DNA from: Methylosinus sp. LW4
GTDB lineage: Bacteria > Pseudomonadota > Alphaproteobacteria > Rhizobiales > Beijerinckiaceae
Assembly: GCF_000379125.1 (NCBI RefSeq)
Contig: NZ_KB900626.1
Span: 1,932,667 to 1,996,666, forward strand
Direction: 5' to 3'
Length of the DNA: 64,000 nucleotides
In this document: piece by piece, positions 55,075 through 64,000 of the stretch
Layout: every line of letters begins with the position of its first letter
How positions within the stretch are numbered: position 1 is the first letter of the stretch
The notes under the pieces: model-generated
What the model saw: only the letters and a program-made list of their open reading frames with translations
Told to the model about the DNA's origin: nothing
Databases searched by the model: none
Program-made: the position numbers and the translations under genes

Positions 55075-56046
55075 TCAGACGAGCATGGCGGCCGGATGCT
55101 CGATCAGCCGCTTGAATTCGGCGAGCAGCGTCGCGCCCAGCGCGCCATCGACGGCGCGGTGATCGACCGAGAGGGTGACGCTCATGATCGTCGCCACGGC
55201 GGGCGCGCCATTTCTGGCGATGATGCGCTCCTCGCCGGCGCCGACGGCGAGAATCGTCGCATGCGGCGGATTGATCACGGCGGCGAAATTCTTGACGCCG
55301 AACATTCCGAGATTGGAGACGGCGGTGGTTCCACCCTCATATTCATTGGGCTTCAGCTTGCGCTCGCGCGCCCGCCGCGCCAAATCCTTCAGCTCGGTCG
55401 CGATCTCGCGGAAATTCTTGGTCTCGGCGTTGCGCACGATGGGCGTCACCAGCCCGCCCGGGATGGAGACGGCGACGCCGACATCGGAAGATTTGTGCTT
55501 CAGCATCGCCGTCTGCGTGAAGGTGACATTGGCGTCGGGAACATGTTGGAGCGCCAGCGCCATGGCCTTGACGATAATGTCATTGACCGAGACCTTCCAC
55601 TCGGGCTCGCCATTCGCGCCCTTGGGCGCGGCGCTGTTGTAATCCTCGCGCAGACGCAGCAGCGCGTCGATCTCGCAATCGGTCTGCAGCGCGAAATGCG
55701 GAATGCTGCGCACCGCCTCGACCATGCGCCGCGCGATCGCCTTGCGCATCGAATCATGCGGAACCTCGGTGAAGGAGCCCGGCGCGAAGAGCTGGCGCAC
55801 CACGGCGTCCGACATTCCGGTCGGCGCCTCGATCATCGGGGCCGAAGACGCCGCCGCCACGGGCCGCGCGCCTGAGCCGAGCGCCGATTTGACATCGCGC
55901 TCTATGATGCGGCCATGCGGGCCGGAGCCCTTCAGCGCGGAAAGATCGAGCCCGCCTTCCTTGGCCAGCCTGCGCGCCAAGGGGGAGGAAAATTCGCGTC
56001 CCTCCGGGCCACTCGCGCTCGTTCGAACATCACCCGAAAGCGCCAT
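55075..56046 (-). CDS. pdhC: Dihydrolipoamide acetyltransferase lacking its lipoyl domain (PDH E2)
   Basis: Catalyses acetyl transfer to CoA in the pyruvate dehydrogenase complex. The 323-residue product starts almost directly with the peripheral-subunit-binding domain (SSPLARRLAKEGGLDLSALK, GSGPHGRIIERDV; residues 17-55) and then the catalytic domain with HFALQTDCEIDALL, TPIVRNAETK and the active-site VTLSVDHRAVDGALGA. The usual N-terminal lipoyl domain of about 80 residues plus linker is absent. The start lies one base after the stop of a low-GC gene that appears inserted here. The complex may rely on the lipoyl domain fused to PdhB. Confidence 0.88.
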   Translation of the reverse strand: MALSGDVRTSASGPEGREFSSPLARRLAKEGGLDLSALKGSGPHGRIIERDVKSALGSGARPVAAASSAPMIEAPTGMSDAVVRQLFAPGSFTEVPHDSMRKAIARRMVEAVRSIPHFALQTDCEIDALLRLREDYNSAAPKGANGEPEWKVSVNDIIVKAMALALQHVPDANVTFTQTAMLKHKSSDVGVAVSIPGGLVTPIVRNAETKNFREIATELKDLARRARERKLKPNEYEGGTTAVSNLGMFGVKNFAAVINPPHATILAVGAGEERIIARNGAPAVATIMSVTLSVDHRAVDGALGATLLAEFKRLIEHPAAMLV

Positions 56047-56047
56047 C

Positions 56048-56764
56048 TTAAACGTCCTCAGCTCGAACATTCTCGGGTGGCGGCAGAAGAATCGCTTCGT
56101 CACCAGGGGGCAACGAAACGCCCTCCTGGCGAGCCCGCGAACGACTGATAATTTTCATCATGTCTTTGACCTCATCCACGAGCGGCTTGGCTTTCTTTGC
56201 CATGTCTCCAGCTACGAAAGCGATGTCTCCCATGAACGCAAAAAACCGATCAGTTCGAGTTCCATACTGATCCACCTCAGATGACAACGCATTTAATCTG
56301 TCGAGCAATGCATTTTTCTTGCGAATATCTAAATCACTCTCGTGTATCAACAAACGTATTTTCCGAATGTGCTCTTGTATTTTTTGCTTCTCATTCGCAT
56401 TTAAAGTGGCGATACCAAAACTTTCTTGGTCGATATCGAGAGCAACACGAGACATTGCATTTTCGACATCTTCTAGTATCGAAGCCTCAGAAAGCAAAAT
56501 TTCCGATCGCACGATCCTATTTGCGGCAACAACAACATCATCACTGCTAATTTCCATAATCCTCTTTTCCTGAATCTTGACAACTATATCGTATTTCTGT
56601 ATAAATCTTGTCATGAATGAATAAATAGCTACGCTATCCCGTTGGTCAAAGGTGCGTATTTGCTCGATTGCAGATAAAATATTTCGAGCAAACGTCAAAA
56701 TCGCAGCATTAGGCTCTCTTGGCAAACCGACCAACAATCGGCTTAACAGCGATTCATCGACCAT
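56048..56764 (-). CDS. Low-GC hypothetical coiled-coil protein inserted between pdhB and pdhC
   Basis: 238 residues, mostly helical and charged (IQEKRIMEISSDDVVVAANR, then HIRKIRLLIHESDLDIRKKN) with one short hydrophobic stretch (RFFAFMGDIAFVAGDMAKK). No family is recognised. Its base composition is far more AT-rich than the pdh genes on both sides, a sign of horizontal origin. The stop codon TAA is followed by a single G and the pdhC ATG, and its last codons supply the pdhC ribosome site (GAGGA). It therefore replaces the region where the E2 lipoyl domain should be. Confidence 0.6.
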   Translation of the reverse strand: MVDESLLSRLLVGLPREPNAAILTFARNILSAIEQIRTFDQRDSVAIYSFMTRFIQKYDIVVKIQEKRIMEISSDDVVVAANRIVRSEILLSEASILEDVENAMSRVALDIDQESFGIATLNANEKQKIQEHIRKIRLLIHESDLDIRKKNALLDRLNALSSEVDQYGTRTDRFFAFMGDIAFVAGDMAKKAKPLVDEVKDMMKIISRSRARQEGVSLPPGDEAILLPPPENVRAEDV

Positions 56765-56792
56765 CGGAGTGGCACCCGTCAGATTGCCTGCT

Positions 56793-58229
56793 TTATCTAT
56801 AAAGAACGGCCTTCGCCGCCGCGATCACCTCGGCGACGGAAGGCAGAGCCAGCTTCTCGAGATTGGCGGCATAGGGCATGGGCACATCCTTGCCGGCGAC
56901 GCGCAGCACCGGCGCGTCGAGATAATCGAACGCCTCCTCCTGCACGCGGGCGGCGATCTCCGCGCCTATGCCGCATTGCGGCCAGCCCTCCTCCACCGCG
57001 ACACAGCGGCCGGTCTTCCGCACCGATTCGATGATGGCGGGAACATCCATCGGCCGCAGGGTGCGCAGATCGACGACCTCCGCCTCTATCCCCTCCTTGG
57101 CCAGCGCCTCGGCGGCGGCGAGACAATGGGCGACGCCGATGGAGAAGGAAACCAGCGTCACATCCGTTCCCGGCCGCGCGATGCGCGCCTTGCCGATCGG
57201 AATGAGGAAATCCTCGAGCATGGGCGTATCCCATTGCTTGCCGTAGAGAATCTCATTCTCGAGGAAAACCACCGGGTTGGGATCGCGAATGGCGCTCTTC
57301 AAGAGCCCCTTGGCGTCGGAGGCGTTGGAGGGGGCGACGACCTTCAGCCCCGGCACTTGCGAGAACCAGGCCGCATAATCCTGGCTGTGCTGCGCGGCGA
57401 CGCGGGCGGCGGCGCCATTGGGGCCGCGAAAGACGATGGGGCAATTGATCTGCCCGCCGGACATATAGAGCGTCTTGGCCGCGGAATTGACGATGTGGTC
57501 GATCGCCTGCATGGCGAAATTGAAGGTCATGAACTCGCAGATCGGCCGCAGCCCGGCGAAAGCGGCGCCGACGGCGAGGCCGGCGAAGCCATATTCGGTG
57601 ATCGGCGTGTCGACGACGCGGCGCGGGCCGAATTCCTGCAGCAGCCCCTGCGTGACCTTATAGGCGCCCTGATATTCGGCGACCTCCTCGCCGATGACGA
57701 AGACATTGGGATCGCGCCGCATCTCCTCCGCCATGGCGTCGCGCAGAGCTTCGCGCATGGTCATGGGGATGAGCGTCGTATCGGCGGGAATTTCGGGGAC
57801 GGCGACGGCCGGCGAAGGAGCGGCGGGCTCGGCCACAGTCGCCGGCGCAGCGGGAACGGAGGCGGCGACGGCGGACTCCTGCGGAGCGGAGGCCGGAATA
57901 TCGGGCGCCTTCGCCGGCGCAGGCGCGGCGGCCTCGACCGGAGCGGCCGGCGTCGAAGGCGGAGCTTCCACGGGGCCGACCTCCTCGCCCTCTTCGGCGA
58001 TGACGGCGATGGGCGTGTTGACGGCGACATTCTCGGCGCCGCCCGGCACGAGGATGCGGGCGAGCACGCCCTCGTCCACGGCCTCCACCTCCATCGTCGC
58101 CTTGTCGGTCTCGATCTCGGCGATGACATCGCCGGCCTTGACCTTATCGCCTTCGTTCTTGAGCCATTTGGCGAGCTTGCCCTGCTCCATCGTGGGCGAG
58201 AGCGCCGGCATGAGGACGTTGATGGTCAT
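56793..58229 (-). CDS. pdhB: Pyruvate dehydrogenase E1 component, beta subunit with N-terminal lipoyl domain
   Basis: 478 residues. Residues 1-78 are a lipoyl domain with the lipoylation site in [18 protein letters not shown] (Lys near residue 43). An Ala/Pro-rich linker of about 75 residues follows, then the E1-beta fold: [57 protein letters not shown] and the C-terminal transketolase domain ([20 protein letters not shown]). Lipoyl-carrying E1-beta is characteristic of alphaproteobacteria. Its ATG overlaps the previous gene's stop by four bases. Because E2 lacks a lipoyl domain here, this one may be essential to the complex. Confidence 0.94.
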   Translation of the reverse strand: MTINVLMPALSPTMEQGKLAKWLKNEGDKVKAGDVIAEIETDKATMEVEAVDEGVLARILVPGGAENVAVNTPIAVIAEEGEEVGPVEAPPSTPAAPVEAAAPAPAKAPDIPASAPQESAVAASVPAAPATVAEPAAPSPAVAVPEIPADTTLIPMTMREALRDAMAEEMRRDPNVFVIGEEVAEYQGAYKVTQGLLQEFGPRRVVDTPITEYGFAGLAVGAAFAGLRPICEFMTFNFAMQAIDHIVNSAAKTLYMSGGQINCPIVFRGPNGAAARVAAQHSQDYAAWFSQVPGLKVVAPSNASDAKGLLKSAIRDPNPVVFLENEILYGKQWDTPMLEDFLIPIGKARIARPGTDVTLVSFSIGVAHCLAAAEALAKEGIEAEVVDLRTLRPMDVPAIIESVRKTGRCVAVEEGWPQCGIGAEIAARVQEEAFDYLDAPVLRVAGKDVPMPYAANLEKLALPSVAEVIAAAKAVLYR

Positions 58230-59017
58230 GGATGAGCGCTCGCGAATTCCTCGGGCGCCATAAACTCGACGCCGCAATAGGCCCCGAGCTTCTCCGCCTT
58301 GTCAGGTTGAAGATAGATGACGTTATCACCGTCCCAGATCAGGAAGCGTCCAACGGCAGAAGGTGGGAGGGCCGCATCGAGTCCTTGGACGAGCGCTCGA
58401 AGATTGGGCCATTTGGGTTCGTTCTGTCGCAGATCGAATGAAGTAGCCTGCGTTCCCTTTCGCAGTGTCACAATGAGCGAGGCGCCGGTCTCGATCGGAG
58501 CCTCGCCTTCCCTCCATTCGTCCGCCGATCGCTCCGATGGACCGAGGAAAACCTCACTTCGATAGCCATTTGCCCGATTTTCGATGCTCACTGAATCGAC
58601 AATCCAGTCGTGGCCCGTCAAAGCGACGAGATTGCAAGCCATTTCGGCATATCGCAGCAATCCCACGCCATCTGTGTCGGAGTAGTCGATTTGTTCATGA
58701 AAAGAGTTTTCGAATACAATAGTTTCGTTTTCGTCCTCAAAGTCGACGACGCTGAAGAACGCCATACGAACCCAGTCGTCCGGGGAAAAAGTCTTTGGAA
58801 CAGATTGTCCAGACTCGATCTCCGCTATGTCCTCGGCCAACTCTGATAAGCGCCCCTCGTATTCTGCGCTAAAGCGTAGGCCGAGCCCCGCAAGCTCCTC
58901 GAGCGCTCTTTGAAAGTGTGGAGCGTCGTCATCCGAAAGGACTCGGCAATCGTCCGCGACAGCGGGCTTAGCCGGCGCGGACACGGGCTGCGGCTTTCCT
59001 CGAAACCATCCAAACAT
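58226..59017 (-). CDS. Hypothetical protein inserted between pdhA and pdhB
   Basis: 263 residues starting [20 protein letters not shown], with GAGGAGG six bases before the ATG. The N-terminus is short and basic-aromatic, the rest acidic and soluble ([20 protein letters not shown]). No family recognised; the overall pattern resembles immunity- or SMI1-like small soluble proteins only vaguely. GC is lower than in the pdh genes. It is coupled to both neighbours: ten bases after pdhA and a four-base overlap with pdhB. The pdhA-pdhB pair is normally contiguous, so this is an insertion that kept the operon intact. Confidence 0.6.
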   Translation of the reverse strand: MFGWFRGKPQPVSAPAKPAVADDCRVLSDDDAPHFQRALEELAGLGLRFSAEYEGRLSELAEDIAEIESGQSVPKTFSPDDWVRMAFFSVVDFEDENETIVFENSFHEQIDYSDTDGVGLLRYAEMACNLVALTGHDWIVDSVSIENRANGYRSEVFLGPSERSADEWREGEAPIETGASLIVTLRKGTQATSFDLRQNEPKWPNLRALVQGLDAALPPSAVGRFLIWDGDNVIYLQPDKAEKLGAYCGVEFMAPEEFASAHP

Positions 59018-59027
59018 CGCCGCCTCC

Positions 59028-60065
59028 TCACACCACCACATCCGTCCACAATTCGCTCGGATCGGGCTCTGGATCATTGGTCGCGAAATCCGCCGCCTCG
59101 GAGACGATGCGGCGCACGGCGGCGTCGATCTGCTTCAGCTCGTCCTCGCTCGCTCCGCCGGCCAGCAGACGGGCGCGCACCTGCTCGATCGGATCATGCT
59201 CCTCGCGCACGCGCTGAACTTCTTCCTTGGAGCGATATTTCGCCGGATCGGACATGGAATGGCCGCGATAGCGATAGGTCTGCGCCTCGATGAGGAAAGG
59301 CCCCTTGCCGGCGCGGCACCAGTCGAGCGCCTCGCGCGCGGCGGCGGCGACGGCGCGCACATCCATGCCGTCGATCTGCCGGCCGGGAATGTTGAAGGCC
59401 GTGCCGCGCATCGAAAAATTCGACTGCGCCGAGGAGCGCTCCACCGATGTCCCCATGGCGTAGCGATTATTCTCGACGATGAAGACGATGGGCAGCTTCC
59501 AGAGCTCCGCCATGTTGAAGCTCTCATAGACCTGCCCCTGATTGGCGGCGCCGTCGCCGAAAAAGGTCAGCGAGACGGAGCCGTCGCCGCGATAGAGATC
59601 GGCGAAAGCGAGGCCGACGCCGAGCGGGGCCGGCGCGCCGACGATGCCATGGCCGCCATAAAAATTCTTCTCGCGCGAGAACATATGCATGGAGCCGCCC
59701 TTCCCCTTGGAATAGCCGCCCCGCCGCCCGGTGAGCTCCGCCATCACGCGCTTCGGCTCCATGCCGCAGGCGAGCATATGGCCATGGTCGCGATAGCCGG
59801 TGATGAATTGATCTGTGGATTTCGCCGACATTCGCGCGCCGACGACCACCGCCTCCTGGCCGATGTAGAGATGGCAGAAGCCGCCGATGAGGCCCATGCC
59901 GTACATTTGGCCGGCCTTCTCCTCGAAGCGCCGGATCAGCAGCATCGCCCGATAGGCGGAAAGCTCCTGCTCGCGCGTGAAGGCCAGAATGCCGCCCTCG
60001 GCCTGCGCGCCCTCGGCGGCGCTGGCCACATCGGCGATTTTCGCGTTTCTGTCCGCTGCCGGCAT
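59028..60065 (-). CDS. pdhA: Pyruvate dehydrogenase E1 component, alpha subunit
   Basis: Thiamine-diphosphate-dependent decarboxylation of pyruvate, with PdhB. The 345-residue product shows RRFEEKAGQMYGMGLIGGFC near residue 45, GYRDHGHMLACG, GKGGSMHMF, the ThDP motif GDGAANQGQVYESFNMAELW near residue 175 and the phosphorylation-loop equivalent YRYRGHSMSDPAKYRS near residue 275. Length and motifs are typical. It heads the operon pdhA-hypothetical-pdhB-hypothetical-pdhC; no E3 gene is in the window. Confidence 0.95.
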   Translation of the reverse strand: MPAADRNAKIADVASAAEGAQAEGGILAFTREQELSAYRAMLLIRRFEEKAGQMYGMGLIGGFCHLYIGQEAVVVGARMSAKSTDQFITGYRDHGHMLACGMEPKRVMAELTGRRGGYSKGKGGSMHMFSREKNFYGGHGIVGAPAPLGVGLAFADLYRGDGSVSLTFFGDGAANQGQVYESFNMAELWKLPIVFIVENNRYAMGTSVERSSAQSNFSMRGTAFNIPGRQIDGMDVRAVAAAAREALDWCRAGKGPFLIEAQTYRYRGHSMSDPAKYRSKEEVQRVREEHDPIEQVRARLLAGGASEDELKQIDAAVRRIVSEAADFATNDPEPDPSELWTDVVV

Positions 60066-60213
60066 GGCCGCCCATCCTCGTCGTCGTTGGACATTATCTG
60101 GGAGCGTGTGAGGCGTGAGCGAGCCCTCGTCCCTCCCGCATCGCGCGAGGGCTCCGCCTTCGGCAGAATAGCTCGAGCGCGTGACGAAAACGAGCGGTCT
60201 CGCGGCGCTGTCC

Positions 60214-60546
60214 TCAGCGGCGCGCGGGCGGCGCGGGGGGCGTAAGAATCACAATGTCGTTGCGATGCGCGCGGCCGAGCACCAGACGCGCCTCCTCGTC
60301 CAGAATATCGGCGTCGACGACGTCGCCGCGCACCAGCGCGAGCTTACGCTCCCATTGGGCGCGCTCGGCCTTCAGCCCGCCGAGCTCTGCGCGCAGCTCG
60401 GCGATGCGCTGCTCATATTCGACGCCGGTCTTGAGCCCGCGCTGGCCGTTGACGCCGTGCCAGACGAAATAGCTCGCCACGAGCCCCGCCGCTCCGTAGA
60501 GCAGCAGGGGGATCACAAAGGAGCGCAGAACATGACGAGCGAACAT
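60214..60546 (-). CDS. Septum formation initiator, FtsB/DivIC family
   Basis: 110 residues. One N-terminal membrane segment (VIPLLLYGAAGLVASYFVWH, about residues 10-29) is followed by a short periplasmic coiled coil (YEQRIAELRAELGGLKAERA) and the family end LDEEARLVLGRAHRNDIVIL. Such proteins bridge FtsL and FtsQ in the divisome. Located just upstream of pdhA, the position usual for this gene in alphaproteobacteria. The start is either this ATG or one seven codons earlier. Confidence 0.8.
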   Translation of the reverse strand: MFARHVLRSFVIPLLLYGAAGLVASYFVWHGVNGQRGLKTGVEYEQRIAELRAELGGLKAERAQWERKLALVRGDVVDADILDEEARLVLGRAHRNDIVILTPPAPPARR

Positions 60547-60610
60547 GCCGCCACTTTGCGCGAACATTGTATAAGCGTCGTTAACGGCCTGGGTCTCGCC
60601 GAATCGGCGA

Positions 60611-61378
60611 TCAGCGCCGCCCGCGCGCGACCCGCTCGATCTCCGCGCGCACGAGGCGCTCGACGAGATGCGGCAGATTGTCGTCGAGCCATTGCTTCAG
60701 CATGGGCCGCAACATGTCCTGCGCATAACGCTCGATGAGATCGGCCTCGCTGATGACAATGCTCGCCGCCAGCGCCTGGAAATGCGCGCCGATCGACATG
60801 GCCGCGTCGGTCGAGACGAGCGGCGTGGGATCGCTGTCATTGGCCGGCTCCGCCGGGCTCGGCTCGATGCTCGCGATCATCTGCTCCTCGACCGGCTCAT
60901 CCGCTATGTCCTGCACATAGGGCTCCTCGGCCGCCGCGACGACGGGCTCGTCGAGCGTCTCGTCCACGACCTCCTCGGCCGTGTCCTCGGACCAGCGGCT
61001 CTGATCGGACGATTCGGGAGCCGGCGCGGCTTCCGCCTCGGGAGCGGCTGCCGGCCGCAGCCAGAATTCGGCGGGCTTGGCGGGCTCGACCTCGGGAACG
61101 GCGACGGGAGCCGGAGCCGGCGCGGCGGCGATCGGCGCAGGAGCCGCGGGACGAGCGGCCACGGGCGCGCGCAAGGCGGGCGCAGGCGCGGGCGGCGCCT
61201 CCTCGCGCTGCGGCGGCTCGGCCGGGCGCTTCTCCTTGTCGCGCCTCGCGGCCGGCAAAGCGTCGTCGTCGGCGATGATGCGCCGGATCGATGCGAGGAT
61301 CTCCTCCATCGACGGCTCGTGCGACCGGCGCTCGGCGTCGAGCGCCGGCGCGGTGATCGAAGCGTTCATTGCGCTCAT
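60611..61378 (-). CDS. popZ: PopZ-like polar organizing protein (DUF2497)
   Basis: 255 residues with the PopZ layout: an N-terminal helix PSMEEILASIRRIIADDD (residues 23-40) that recruits partner proteins, a long disordered Pro/Ala/Glu-rich spacer (residues 45-185), and C-terminal helices FQALAASIVISEADLIERYA and LRPMLKQWLDDNLPHLVERL that drive oligomerisation. In Caulobacter PopZ anchors the chromosome origin at the pole. The start might be three codons later at a second ATG. Confidence 0.87.
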   Translation of the reverse strand: MSAMNASITAPALDAERRSHEPSMEEILASIRRIIADDDALPAARRDKEKRPAEPPQREEAPPAPAPALRAPVAARPAAPAPIAAAPAPAPVAVPEVEPAKPAEFWLRPAAAPEAEAAPAPESSDQSRWSEDTAEEVVDETLDEPVVAAAEEPYVQDIADEPVEEQMIASIEPSPAEPANDSDPTPLVSTDAAMSIGAHFQALAASIVISEADLIERYAQDMLRPMLKQWLDDNLPHLVERLVRAEIERVARGRR

Positions 61379-61566
61379 GAGATGTGCTGCTTCCCGTCTC
61401 GCGGCGACGGCTCCGCAATATCATCGCCGCGCGCTATTCTTCTCCGCTCACTTCGAGCGTCGAGTCGCATCATCGGATGATTCCCCCCTTTGGTAAAACC
61501 ACAGGGGTTGTGCGTAAGGGTGTATGCACACGATTTTTTACGCAGCGCGGCTTCGTCGCGCGGCGT

Positions 61567-62991
61567 TCAGCGCTCGGCGGGCGAATCGACGCCGATCCAC
61601 ATGCCGCGCACCTGCTCGAAATGCGTCGTCGGATCATAAGCGACGACATCGAGCTTCAAGCTGTCGGCCGAGAGGCGCCCTATGGAGCCGAGCGCCGCGT
61701 AAGACGCGACGACGCGATCGCGCTGCGCGATGATGAGCGAGACGCGCGCATTGAGCAGCGCATATTGCGCATTGAGCACATCGAGCGTGGTGCGCTGTCC
61801 GACCTGCGCCTCCTCGCGCACGCCGCGCAGAGCGATTTCCGCCGCCTTGACAGCGGCTTGGCCGGAGACGATCGAGGCTTTCGCCGTCTCCAGCTGCGCA
61901 TAGCTGGAGACGACGCTGGCGCGCACGCTGTCGCGCTGCAGATCGGCGTTGAAGCGCGCCTGGCCCAATTGCTCCTTGGCCTGGCGAATCGACGCGTATT
62001 CGGCGCCGCCCTGATAGATCGGCACGTCGAGCCGTCCGCTCGCGCCGGCGGAAAATTGCCGGGTCGCGGGCGAACCGAGAAAGGAATCATATTGCTGTGA
62101 GAGCTGCGCGGAGACCGAGAGAGTCGGCGCCAGCGCGCCTTCCGCGACCTTCACCGCAGAAGCGGCGACATCCACCTGATGTTGCGCGGCGACGACGCCC
62201 GGATGCTCGACGATGGCGACGGCGATGGCCTGATCGAGCGATTTCGGCAGCAGCGATTCGACCGATTGCGCCGGCTGCAGATTTTTCGCCTCGGCGCCGA
62301 TGATCTGCCGATAAGTGGCGACGCTGGTCTTCAATTGCCCTTGCGCGCCATAGAGCTCGGTGCGCGCCTGAGCGAGAGTCGATTCGGCCTGGGCGACATC
62401 GGTGCGCGTCACCTCGCCCACTGCGAATCGATCGCGCGTGCGCTCGAGCTGCTGCTCCAGCACGGCGACATTGTTCTTGCGCAGATCGAGCACCGCCGTG
62501 TCGCGCAGAACATTCATATAGGCGGTGGCGCCGTTCTGCAGCGTCGCCTGCTCGGTGAGGCGCATCCCCTCGCGCGCGGCATAGACGCCCGATTCGGCCT
62601 GGCGCACGGAATTGCCGGTGCGGCCGCCGTCATAGAGAGTCTGCGACAGGCTCAGCGTCGCGCCGCGCGGATAGCCGACATATTCGTCGTACATATAGGT
62701 GCGCTGGCCGGTCTGCTGGCTGCGGCCGGCGGGAATCTTGATGTTGGAATTCTGCGGCCCGGCGCTCGCCGAAATGCTCGCCTTGGGACGCATGCCGGCG
62801 GCGGCCTTGGGCGCGTCCTCGTCCTTGGCGCGCACATTGGCGCGCTGCTGATTCATATCGGGATTGCCGTGATAGGCGCGCGCCAGCGCCTCCTTCAGCG
62901 TCTCCGCGCCGGCCGCGGACGGAGCCGCGAGGCCGAGGACGAAAAGCCACAGCCCGAGCCAGGACGACGGACGCAATTCGACGATACGCAT
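61567..62991 (-). CDS. tolC: TolC-family outer membrane efflux protein
   Basis: 474 residues with a signal peptide (SWLGLWLFVLGLAAPSAAGA). The TolC duplicated helix-strand pattern follows: ALARAYHGNPDMNQQRANV, PRGATLSLSQTLYDGGRTGN in the first half and ASGRLDVPIYQGGAEYASIR in the second, plus VGEVTRTDVAQAESTLAQAR and VGQRTTLDVLNAQYALLNAR helices. It forms the outer-membrane channel for type I secretion or drug efflux. Next to pcm, the usual order in alphaproteobacteria (pcm then tolC). Confidence 0.92.
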   Translation of the reverse strand: MRIVELRPSSWLGLWLFVLGLAAPSAAGAETLKEALARAYHGNPDMNQQRANVRAKDEDAPKAAAGMRPKASISASAGPQNSNIKIPAGRSQQTGQRTYMYDEYVGYPRGATLSLSQTLYDGGRTGNSVRQAESGVYAAREGMRLTEQATLQNGATAYMNVLRDTAVLDLRKNNVAVLEQQLERTRDRFAVGEVTRTDVAQAESTLAQARTELYGAQGQLKTSVATYRQIIGAEAKNLQPAQSVESLLPKSLDQAIAVAIVEHPGVVAAQHQVDVAASAVKVAEGALAPTLSVSAQLSQQYDSFLGSPATRQFSAGASGRLDVPIYQGGAEYASIRQAKEQLGQARFNADLQRDSVRASVVSSYAQLETAKASIVSGQAAVKAAEIALRGVREEAQVGQRTTLDVLNAQYALLNARVSLIIAQRDRVVASYAALGSIGRLSADSLKLDVVAYDPTTHFEQVRGMWIGVDSPAER

Positions 62992-63133
62992 TCCACAAAG
63001 ACCCGCTCTGGAACAAAGCGCGCCCGGCGCTCGACGAAAGCGCGGGGCGAGCCCTACGGCCTACTCACGGAACACGACGCTCGAAACAGGGCGATTCCAA
63101 GCCGAAACGACGAAGGCTTTGGAACGCTCGCCC

Positions 63134-63856
63134 TCAGAACACGAAACCCGGCGCTTTTTCAAAGCCCTCCAGAACAGGCGCGGAAGCGTCGAACAGAGCG
63201 CGCGCGCCGGCCGGGGCGCCGCCGGAGCGATCGAAACGGGTGACGGCCCAGCCGGAGTCCGGCTCCGCCTTGGCGATGGCGAGCAGGCGGCCGTCGGGGG
63301 TGAGCTGCTCGAAGAGACGATCGAGGCCCGCCTCCACCGCGCCCTGCACGATGATGACGTCGAAGGGCGCGGCGGCAGGAACGCCGGCCGCGAGCGGGCC
63401 GGTCTCGACGCGCACATTGGCTGCGCCGATGAATTGCAGATAGGAGCGCGCCGTCGCCGTGAGGCGAGCGTCGTCCTCGAGGGCGACGATTTCGCGCGCC
63501 AGCGGCGACAGCAGCGCCGAGGAGTAGAATGTGCCGCCGGCGATGTCGAGCACGCGATCCGTCTCGCGAACGCCGGCGTCCTGCAGCAGGCGGGCGAGCA
63601 CCAGCGGCGGCAGCAGCGTCCGGCCGGGACGGCCATGCTCGTTCTCGAGCCGCAGCGCGAGATCGGAATAAGCGAGCGGAGCGAGGTCGTGCGGCAGGAA
63701 AATCTCGCGCGGCACGGTGAGGAAGCGCCGCAGCAGCGGCAGATCCGTCACGTCGAATGTGCGCAGCTGCCGCTCGACCATCGTCTGGCGCAGGGCGGCG
63801 GTCGCCGCGCCTTGTTGCGAATTCGTCTCTGCGTGGAGCTCAGCAGCTTCGGCCAT
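63134..63856 (-). CDS. pcm: Protein-L-isoaspartate O-methyltransferase-like protein
   Basis: 240 residues. SAM-dependent methyltransferase that begins repair of isoaspartyl sites. Motifs: MVERQLRTFDVTDLPLLRRF near the N-terminus, DRVLDIAGGTFYSSALLSPL (SAM-binding motif I) near residue 98, IVALEDDARLTATARSYL, and FDVIIVQGAVEAGLDRLFEQ near residue 160. The SAM loop is IAGG rather than the more usual VGTGSGY, as in other alphaproteobacterial copies near tolC, so repair activity is not certain. The remaining 144 bases to the right edge show no gene. Confidence 0.85.
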   Translation of the reverse strand: MAEAAELHAETNSQQGAATAALRQTMVERQLRTFDVTDLPLLRRFLTVPREIFLPHDLAPLAYSDLALRLENEHGRPGRTLLPPLVLARLLQDAGVRETDRVLDIAGGTFYSSALLSPLAREIVALEDDARLTATARSYLQFIGAANVRVETGPLAAGVPAAAPFDVIIVQGAVEAGLDRLFEQLTPDGRLLAIAKAEPDSGWAVTRFDRSGGAPAGARALFDASAPVLEGFEKAPGFVF

Positions 63857-64000
63857 CGACCTTCCGGCGTCGCGCCGGCCTCTCGCGGGGGGTCTCGACG
63901 ACGGCCGCCGGTCCGCCGCGGGCGCCCCGCCTCATGAAAGACGCCAAAATTCCAAAGAAGGCGTTCGGACGGGCCGGCTCCTCTCGCCGAACGCATTCGC

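Overview
The window is GC-rich chromosomal DNA from an alphaproteobacterium, most likely order Hyphomicrobiales (Rhizobiales). Supporting evidence is the ldtR/DUF6163 pair, the trpGDC-moaC-moeA cluster, a PopZ homologue, an E1-beta subunit carrying its own lipoyl domain, and rhizobial-type palindromic intergenic repeats. A methanotroph-like lineage (Methylocystis/Methylosinus type) is possible, but no diagnostic gene is present. No rRNA or tRNA gene was seen.

Core layout, left side: a NitT/TauT-type ABC transporter (cut at the left edge), two small envelope proteins, a PpiD/SurA-like chaperone, trpE, DUF6163, ldtR, a site-2 protease, trpG-trpD-trpC-moaC-moeA, a DUF3592 protein and gyrB. Core layout, right side: a DUF1289 protein, a GDP-mannose/polysaccharide cluster (manC, gmd-like, aldose epimerase, glycosyltransferase), a YeeE/YedE pair, a gamma-glutamyltranspeptidase plus phytochelatin-synthase-like pair, hemD-hemC, a hipBA toxin-antitoxin module, priA, two hypotheticals, a pyruvate dehydrogenase operon with two foreign-looking inserted genes, an FtsB-like protein, popZ, tolC and pcm.

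The two halves are separated by about 19 kb (about 18752-37791) that I interpret as a Tn7-like transposon. It begins 26 bp after the gyrB stop codon, much as Tn7 sits just downstream of glmS. Each end carries three short sites related to AGTCnGACTC, in inverted orientation at the two ends, as expected for TnsB-binding ends. The GC-rich centre (about 25.3-32.6 kb) encodes TnsA, TnsB, TnsC and TniQ; TnsA appears frameshifted and lacks expected active-site residues.

The left cargo is the most exciting part. An HD-domain dGTPase and a polymerase-beta-type nucleotidyltransferase face a tightly coupled five-gene operon: an OGG-like HhH glycosylase, a 117-aa protein, a PfkB kinase/nucleoside deoxyribosyltransferase fusion, a QueC-like PP-loop enzyme and a SagB-like nitroreductase. 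An XRE regulator is divergent. The set resembles the accessory nucleobase enzymes of type IV CBASS but without a recognisable CD-NTase or effector, so I propose it as an undescribed nucleotide-based defence or conflict system. The right cargo is AT-richer: two small secreted proteins, a 674-aa membrane protein and a frameshifted gene. Each is preceded by a copy of the same ~55-bp sequence.

Other oddities: a dihydrolipoamide acetyltransferase lacking its lipoyl domain, next to a low-GC inserted gene; a 50-bp tandem array upstream of tnsA; and HipB operators overlapping the hipB start.
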